Shown here: positions 5,172 through 8,317 of the stretch, one piece after another
How positions within the stretch are numbered: the first letter of the stretch is position 1
How the letters are laid out: each line of letters starts with the position of its first letter
Program-made: the position numbers and the translations under genes
The notes under the pieces: generated by a model
The model's input: only the letters and a program-made list of their open reading frames with translations
Database searches by the model: none
What the model was told of the DNA's origin: nothing
Assembly: GCA_900769145.1 (NCBI GenBank)
Contig: CAAGFN010000199.1
Location: 1-8,317 of the forward strand
Source: Rikenellaceae bacterium
GTDB taxonomy: Bacteria; Bacteroidota; Bacteroidia; Bacteroidales; UBA932
Reading direction: 5' to 3'
Length of the DNA stretch: 8,317 nucleotides

Positions 5172-5720
5172 ATGGCTGTTAAAATCAGACTCCAGCGCCA
5201 CGGAAAGAAGAATTTCGCATTCTTCCACATTGTTGTGGCAGACGCACGCGCACCACGCGACGGTCGTTACATCGAGCAGCTCGGCTCTTACAACCCTAAC
5301 ACGAACCCTGCAACCATCGTTCTCAACTCAGAGCGCGCTCTTGCATGGCTCAAGGTTGGTGCAGAACCTACACTCGTAGCTCGCCGTATCCTCTCTTACG
5401 AGGGTGTACTTCTCAGGAACCATCTTGACGGCGGTGTAGCAAAGGGTGCTCTCACACAGGAGCAGGCTGACAAGAAATTCGCTGACTGGAAAGCACAGAG
5501 AGATGCCAAGATCGAGGCCAAGAAACAGGGCTTGAGCAAGGCTGCTGCCGACAAGGCAAAGGCTGCTGCTGAGGCAGAAATCAAGGTCAATGAGGCAAGG
5601 GCTGAGGCTCTCGCAAAGAAGAAGGCAGAGGCTGAAGAGGCTGCAAGGAAGGCTGCTGAAGAGGCTGCCGCCGCAAAGGCTGCTGAAGAGACCGCTGCCG
5701 AGGCTCCGGCTGAGGCCTAA
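5172..5720 (+). CDS. rpsP: 30S ribosomal protein bS16
   Basis: This 182-aa protein opens with the bS16 signature MAVKIRLQRHGKKNFAFFHI. IVVADARAPRDGRYIEQLGSYNP and GVLLRNHLDGGVAKGAL follow over the first ~95 residues. bS16 binds 16S rRNA in the body of the 30S subunit and is needed for assembly. The C-terminal ~80 residues are a low-complexity Ala/Lys/Glu segment, probably a long charged helix. This makes it about twice the length of the E. coli protein, a known trait of Bacteroidota bS16. The gene starts from a consensus promoter and is followed 7 nt after its stop by rimM, an order shared with many bacteria. trmD and rplS, which follow in the E. coli operon, are absent here. Confidence 0.97.
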   Translation: MAVKIRLQRHGKKNFAFFHIVVADARAPRDGRYIEQLGSYNPNTNPATIVLNSERALAWLKVGAEPTLVARRILSYEGVLLRNHLDGGVAKGALTQEQADKKFADWKAQRDAKIEAKKQGLSKAAADKAKAAAEAEIKVNEARAEALAKKKAEAEEAARKAAEEAAAAKAAEETAAEAPAEA

Positions 5721-5727
5721 TCTCCAA

Positions 5728-6243
5728 ATGTCAGGGGAAATGGATATGCTCAAGGTGGCCAGGATTCTCAAGGCCAACGGTACCGCAGGCGAAATCCTGA
5801 TGAGTTTCAGGGATATCCTTCCGGAAGACATTGACACACAGGGACCGGTGTTCATCTATATGGATGGACTTCCGGTTCCTTTTTTTATGGAATCATTTAC
5901 CCGGAAGGGCAGGGACAAGGCTCTCGTTGTCCTGACCGGTGTCGAAAATCTTGAGGATGCGGAGGAATTGACCGGCAGGGATGTCTATGTGGACGCATCC
6001 GAATATGAGGATATTGAGGCGGAAGAGGACTTCTCCGCTCTGGTCGGCTGGACTCTTTTCGATGACAAGGGGACCCGGGCCGGCGTAATTTCCGGCTTCG
6101 AGGATATCCCTGGCAACCCCTGCATATATGTAGATACGGAAAGCGGACAGTATATGATTCCGCTTCACGAAAATCTCATACTGTCCGTCGATGATTCTCG
6201 CAGGGAGATTTCAATGATCATCCCTGAGGGTCTGCTCGGTTAA
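5728..6243 (+). CDS. rimM: Ribosome maturation factor RimM
   Basis: This 171-aa protein has the RimM N-terminal beta-barrel start (LKVARILKANGTAGEILM), then VFIYMDGLPVPFFMESF. A PRC-barrel C-terminal half follows (ALVGWTLFDDKG, GVISGFEDIPGNPCIYV, YMIPLHENLI), ending IIPEGLLG. RimM helps mature the 30S head by binding uS19 and 16S rRNA. Three ATGs are possible: 5728, 5740 and 5746. I chose 5728, the first after the rpsP stop, which leaves a short lead before the conserved core. AGGGG at 5733-5737 is better spaced for 5746, so that start cannot be excluded. The reading frame stays open upstream inside rpsP, but that Arg/Leu-rich sequence is a frame shadow. The TAA stop overlaps the stop of the opposing gene. 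Confidence 0.93.
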   Translation: MSGEMDMLKVARILKANGTAGEILMSFRDILPEDIDTQGPVFIYMDGLPVPFFMESFTRKGRDKALVVLTGVENLEDAEELTGRDVYVDASEYEDIEAEEDFSALVGWTLFDDKGTRAGVISGFEDIPGNPCIYVDTESGQYMIPLHENLILSVDDSRREISMIIPEGLLG

Positions 6244-7031
6244 TTCTCTATGTCCACGCTGCACAGCATTCCGTCCACGCAGCAATATAGCGGTGCTGAC
6301 GGCACATTCGAACTCATCTCGAAAATCAGATAATCGAAATCCCCGAGCTTGGATATGTCCACCCTCTTCCACGAGTCAATGATCTTGAGGTCTGACTCGG
6401 CATAATCCACAAGTTTTACCTCCACTGTCTCGCCTGACTGTACTCCGTCAAGATAGGCCTTGATTGTGAGCTTGATGTAGTCTCCAGTCTCGAAAGCCTT
6501 GCAATATGAATTGCCGTACAGAACGGTGTTTACCACATAATTCGTATTGCATACGCTCATGAGTTTCGGCATGCAGGTTCCGTATGCGGTGTAGAGGAAG
6601 GAAACTGACTGGGCAGGCATATATCCGTCCAGATACTTGAATATGGCGAATCCTTTGGAGTTGTCAGCGCCTGTGGTATCTGCGACCGTGCTGTACTTCG
6701 ACCTGTGTTCATCTTGTTCGATATGTCCTTCGCAGACCAGGGTGTCGCGGAGGAGTGAGAGTATGAATCCGCCTCTGAAATCATTGATATTGTCTATGGT
6801 CTCACCGTTAAGATCGTTTGTGATCCTTTCCCCGCGGAATGCAAGAGCCTGGTTGGGGCTCGGGAAATCGGTTTCGAAATAGAGACTGTCCGGTCCGTAG
6901 AGGGATGTTACGTTTGAGAACTCGAATGAGCAGTACTCATTGTACTTTGACTTGAATCCTCCATCTCCGATACAGGAGACGAGGATTGCTGACGCTGCAA
7001 TGCTTAAGAACGCTGTTGAAAGTTTCATCAT
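6240..7031 (-). CDS. DUF4465-like lipoprotein
   Basis: From ATG 7031 this is 263 aa, with a lipoprotein signal peptide (MMKLSTAFLSIAASAILVSC) whose lipobox LVSC gives lipidated Cys20. The C-terminal half matches the DUF4465 pattern known from Bacteroidota secreted proteins. It shows TNYVVNTVLYGNSYCKAFETGDYIKLTI in two blocks (TNTxYxxxxM-like, then GDxFKLTI-like), VEVKLVDYAESD, IIDSWKRVDISKLG, and a final aspartate-rich strand CCVDGMLCSV. The function of this domain is unknown; a cell-surface role is inferred from lipidation. An earlier in-frame ATG (7061) would add 10 residues before the signal peptide and is less likely; 7028 is equally possible. It is convergent with rimM and shares 4 bp around the stop codons. 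It is a single gene with its own divergent promoter region. Confidence 0.75.
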   Translation of the reverse strand: MMKLSTAFLSIAASAILVSCIGDGGFKSKYNEYCSFEFSNVTSLYGPDSLYFETDFPSPNQALAFRGERITNDLNGETIDNINDFRGGFILSLLRDTLVCEGHIEQDEHRSKYSTVADTTGADNSKGFAIFKYLDGYMPAQSVSFLYTAYGTCMPKLMSVCNTNYVVNTVLYGNSYCKAFETGDYIKLTIKAYLDGVQSGETVEVKLVDYAESDLKIIDSWKRVDISKLGDFDYLIFEMSSNVPSAPLYCCVDGMLCSVDIEN

Positions 7032-7077
7032 AATCAATTTTGAAAAAATGTCCGTATGCACGTACAGAACATAAATA

Positions 7078-7109
7078 CAATATTAGTGAAAATCTTGCAC
7101 GTATTCAAT
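7078..7109 (-). promoter_or_regulatory. Weak putative promoter for the DUF4465-like gene
   Basis: On the minus strand ATTG (complement of 7106-7109) is 20 bp from TAATATTG (complement of 7078-7085). Each box has one mismatch to the TTTG / TAnnTTTG consensus. The predicted leader is about 40 nt to ATG 7031. It overlaps the divergent promoter region of the acetyltransferase gene. Confidence 0.4.
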
Positions 7110-7128
7110 GATATCCGGCCGAAAATTC

Positions 7129-7136
7129 TAACTTTG
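7129..7136 (+). promoter_or_regulatory. Putative -7 element for the GNAT gene
   Basis: TAACTTTG is an exact TAnnTTTG match about 57 bp before the ATG at 7193. No good TTTG is found 19-20 bp upstream (only CAAT-like sequence), so the -33 half is weak. Confidence 0.5.
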
Positions 7137-7192
7137 CACTGTGATGCCCGGTAAACCACGGACAATCGCAACAGTTTTGACAAATAGCATAT

Positions 7193-7678
7193 ATGACCAA
7201 TTTCAGAATCGCCGGGGTCGAGGATATACCGGCCATCCGCAAGATAGCGGAAATTGCCTTTCCTGCGACATATTCCTCTATCATAACAGGGGAACAGATA
7301 GATTTTATGATGGCCTGGATGTATTCAGAGGACAGTATCCGGAACGATATAGAAGGGGACGTCACGTTTATTCTACTCAATGTGGACGGAAAGGATATCG
7401 GATATGTGTCATTCGGCCCCGAGGGCGAACATTACCATCTGCACAAGATTTATCTGCTTCCTGATTTCCAGGGCAAGGGCTTCGGCCGCCTGCTTTTTAC
7501 GGCCGCCGAGGATGAGATGCGCAGCCGCAGCGTGAAAATGTTCGAGCTCAATGTCAACAGGCATAACAAGGCTGTGGATTTCTATATCCGCATGGGAATG
7601 CATATTGACCGCAGCGGTGACTTTGACATCGGCAGCGGCTTCTATATGAATGACTACATCATGCAGAAGGATCTGTAA
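7193..7678 (+). CDS. GNAT-family N-acetyltransferase
   Basis: This 161-aa protein fits a single GNAT domain. An N-terminal FRIAGVEDIPAIRKIA segment is followed by a beta-strand leading into the acetyl-CoA pyrophosphate-binding motif QGKGFG (residues 93-98, family pattern Q/RxxGxG/A). Motif B (LNVNRHNKAVDFYIRMG) carries the usual Asn and Tyr near the cofactor. The family transfers acetyl groups from acetyl-CoA to amines on small molecules or proteins; the acceptor here cannot be predicted. IYLLPDFQGKGFGRLL and FYIRMGM resemble RimI/small-molecule GNATs equally. It is monocistronic, with TAACTTTG as a likely -7 element. It converges on the tRNA-Glu-rpsT-tRNA-Pro unit, whose terminator begins 10 nt beyond its stop. 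Confidence 0.9.
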   Translation: MTNFRIAGVEDIPAIRKIAEIAFPATYSSIITGEQIDFMMAWMYSEDSIRNDIEGDVTFILLNVDGKDIGYVSFGPEGEHYHLHKIYLLPDFQGKGFGRLLFTAAEDEMRSRSVKMFELNVNRHNKAVDFYIRMGMHIDRSGDFDIGSGFYMNDYIMQKDL

Positions 7679-7688
7679 GCCTGGCGAC

Positions 7689-7720
7689 AAAAAAAGAGAG
7701 TGACCAAAATGGTCACCCTC
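7689..7720 (-). terminator. Rho-independent terminator of the tRNA-Glu-rpsT-tRNA-Pro unit
   Basis: On the minus strand GAGGGTGACCA pairs with TGGTCACTCTC (11 bp, one G.T) around a TTT loop and is followed by seven T. It begins 6 nt after the CCA end of tRNA-Pro. It is the only obvious terminator in this unit. Confidence 0.92.
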
Positions 7721-7726
7721 ATATTC

Positions 7727-7803
7727 TGGTCGGGATGATGCGACTCGAACGCACGACCCCTACGTCCCGAACGTAGTGCGCTAGCCAACTGCGCCACATC
7801 CCG
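7727..7803 (-). tRNA. tRNA-Pro (anticodon CGG), CCA encoded
   Basis: The acceptor CGGGATG/CATCCCG is perfect, the D-stem is GCGC/GCGC, and the anticodon stem is CTACG/CGTAG. The loop TTCGGGA gives CGG (complement of 7767-7769). The T-arm is GTGCG-TTCGAGT-CGCAT with one G.U. Unlike the other four tRNAs in the window, the 3' CCA is encoded (complement of 7727-7729). It lies 21 nt after the rpsT stop with no terminator between, so it is probably released from the rpsT transcript by tRNA processing. A short CGGG/CCCG hairpin lies in that gap. Confidence 0.96.
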
Positions 7804-7824
7804 TATCCTTCGGGAAACCCGCGC

Positions 7825-8079
7825 TTAGGCGAGCTTGTTGATGTAGAGTGCTATACCGCTCTTGAGATTGGCTGCCTTGTTCTTGTGGATGATACCCACC
7901 TTGGCAAGCTTGTCAATCATTGCGTAAACCTTCGGTGCGCCAGCCTCGGCAGCCTTCTTGTCTGTCGTGTTCCTTATCGCACGAATAGCATTCCTTGTAG
8001 TCTTCGCATAATACCTATTATGCAATCTGTGCCTTTCGCTCTGGCGAATGCACTTCTTTGCAGATGCGTTATTTGCCAT
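7825..8079 (-). CDS. rpsT: 30S ribosomal protein bS20
   Basis: This 84-aa basic protein is the usual bS20 length and begins with the family pattern MANNASAKKCIRQSERHRLHN (MANxxSAxKxxRQxxxRRxxN). It continues with RNAIRAIRNTTDKKAA and ends KVGIIHKNKAANLKSGIALYINKLA (xxGxIHKNxAARxKSRL-type). bS20 is a helical protein that binds the 5' domain of 16S rRNA early in 30S assembly. The start at 8079 is preceded by an A/T-rich spacer of 24 nt after tRNA-Glu, without Shine-Dalgarno. It is sandwiched between tRNA-Glu and tRNA-Pro on the same strand and appears to be part of one mixed transcript. Confidence 0.96.
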   Translation of the reverse strand: MANNASAKKCIRQSERHRLHNRYYAKTTRNAIRAIRNTTDKKAAEAGAPKVYAMIDKLAKVGIIHKNKAANLKSGIALYINKLA

Positions 8080-8103
8080 TGTTTTTTATTTTTTATTATT
8101 TAG

Positions 8104-8175
8104 TAGTGGGTAGGAGAATCGAACTCCTATTGCAAGAATGAAAATCTTGAGTACTAACCGTTATACGAACCCACC
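8104..8175 (-). tRNA. tRNA-Glu (anticodon TTC)
   Basis: The acceptor GGTGGGT/ACCCACT has a G.U at the first pair. The D-stem is GTAT/GTAC (with T.G) and the anticodon stem CAAGA/TCTTG. The loop TTTTCAT gives TTC (complement of 8140-8142). The T-arm AGGAG-TTCGATT-CTCCT is perfect. The discriminator is A and CCA is not encoded (ACTA). The body closely follows bacterial tRNA-Glu. It is the first gene of the tRNA-Glu-rpsT-tRNA-Pro unit. Confidence 0.95.
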
Positions 8176-8222
8176 GCGCAGAAATTCAAAGAACTTCAAA
8201 ATCCCTAATTCGAAAGGGATTG

Positions 8223-8253
8223 CAAAGGTATGCAATATTTTTCAGAGCACAAA
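8223..8253 (-). promoter_or_regulatory. Bacteroidota-type promoter for tRNA-Glu-rpsT-tRNA-Pro
   Basis: On the minus strand TTTG (complement of 8250-8253), 19 bp, then TACCTTTG (complement of 8223-8230) is an exact consensus match. Transcription would begin near 8218. A 6-bp stem (ATCCCT at 8201-8206 against AGGGAT at 8215-8220) lies at the very start of the leader. Confidence 0.85.
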
Positions 8254-8293
8254 ATATTTCTGCAAAAATTCAAGCATATTTTTCAGTCAGGGA

Positions 8294-8317
8294 CTATTCT
8301 TCCTCACCGCCGACCCA
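8294..8317 (-). CDS. Possible C-terminal end of an upstream minus-strand gene
   Basis: Read on the minus strand, the window edge opens in a frame WVGGEEE followed by TAG (complement of 8294-8296). An acidic tail just before a promoter region is consistent with the end of a gene entering from outside the window. Eight codons are too few to identify it or to be sure it is coding. Confidence 0.3.
   Translation of the reverse strand, partial: WVGGEEE

Noticed and set aside
5590..5727. N-terminal extension of RimM within rpsP
   Set aside because: The Arg/Leu-rich sequence is the shifted frame of the bS16 tail; RimM homology begins near 5746.
5328..5855. Minus-strand 175-aa Ser/Leu-rich frame antisense to rpsP-rimM
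   Set aside because: It is the frame shadow of the repetitive Ala/Lys/Glu codons of the bS16 tail.

Overview
The window looks like a Bacteroidales-type (Bacteroidota) chromosome segment. Three intergenic regions carry exact matches to the Bacteroidota housekeeping promoter (TTTG, 19 bp, TAnnTTTG). Genes mostly lack a strong Shine-Dalgarno, and bS16 has the long Ala/Lys/Glu tail seen in this phylum. Two lipoproteins belong to families typical of the group (NigD-like and DUF4465-like). I cannot name a genus.

Layout. Positions 1-340 hold the 3' end of a 16S rRNA gene, a spacer, tRNA-Ile(GAT), tRNA-Ala(TGC) and then a very strong intrinsic terminator. No 23S or 5S follows, so this rRNA unit appears to end after tRNA-Ala. 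Positions 341-1733 contain no credible protein gene but are full of helices. Where the helices deviate from Watson-Crick pairing, nearly all deviations are G.U wobbles if the + strand is transcribed. This is the main candidate for something undescribed: a roughly 1.2 kb, heavily structured non-coding RNA. It is bracketed by a 50-bp direct repeat (48/50 identical) and contains two distant hairpins with complementary 10-nt loops. Positions 1697-1851 are a complete minus-strand tRNA-His(GTG) unit with promoter and terminator.

Positions 2005-3825 encode an OadA/PycB-like carboxyltransferase whose C-terminal biotinyl-like domain lacks the acceptor lysine. It converges on, and overlaps, a minus-strand pair: a Fur-family regulator followed 11 nt later by a NigD-like lipoprotein. 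The Fur gene is divergent from rpsP-rimM (5172-6243). rimM meets a convergent DUF4465-like lipoprotein gene with overlapping stop codons. Divergent from that lipoprotein is a GNAT acetyltransferase (7193-7678). The window ends with a minus-strand unit tRNA-Glu(TTC) - rpsT - tRNA-Pro(CGG), with one clear promoter and one clear terminator, preceded by a possible last few codons of another minus-strand gene.

Functionally this is mostly translation machinery (16S, five tRNAs, bS16, RimM, bS20), mixed with one C3/C4 acid metabolism protein, one metal- or peroxide-type regulator and two envelope lipoproteins. All coordinates and pairings were read by eye; no database search or folding was run.
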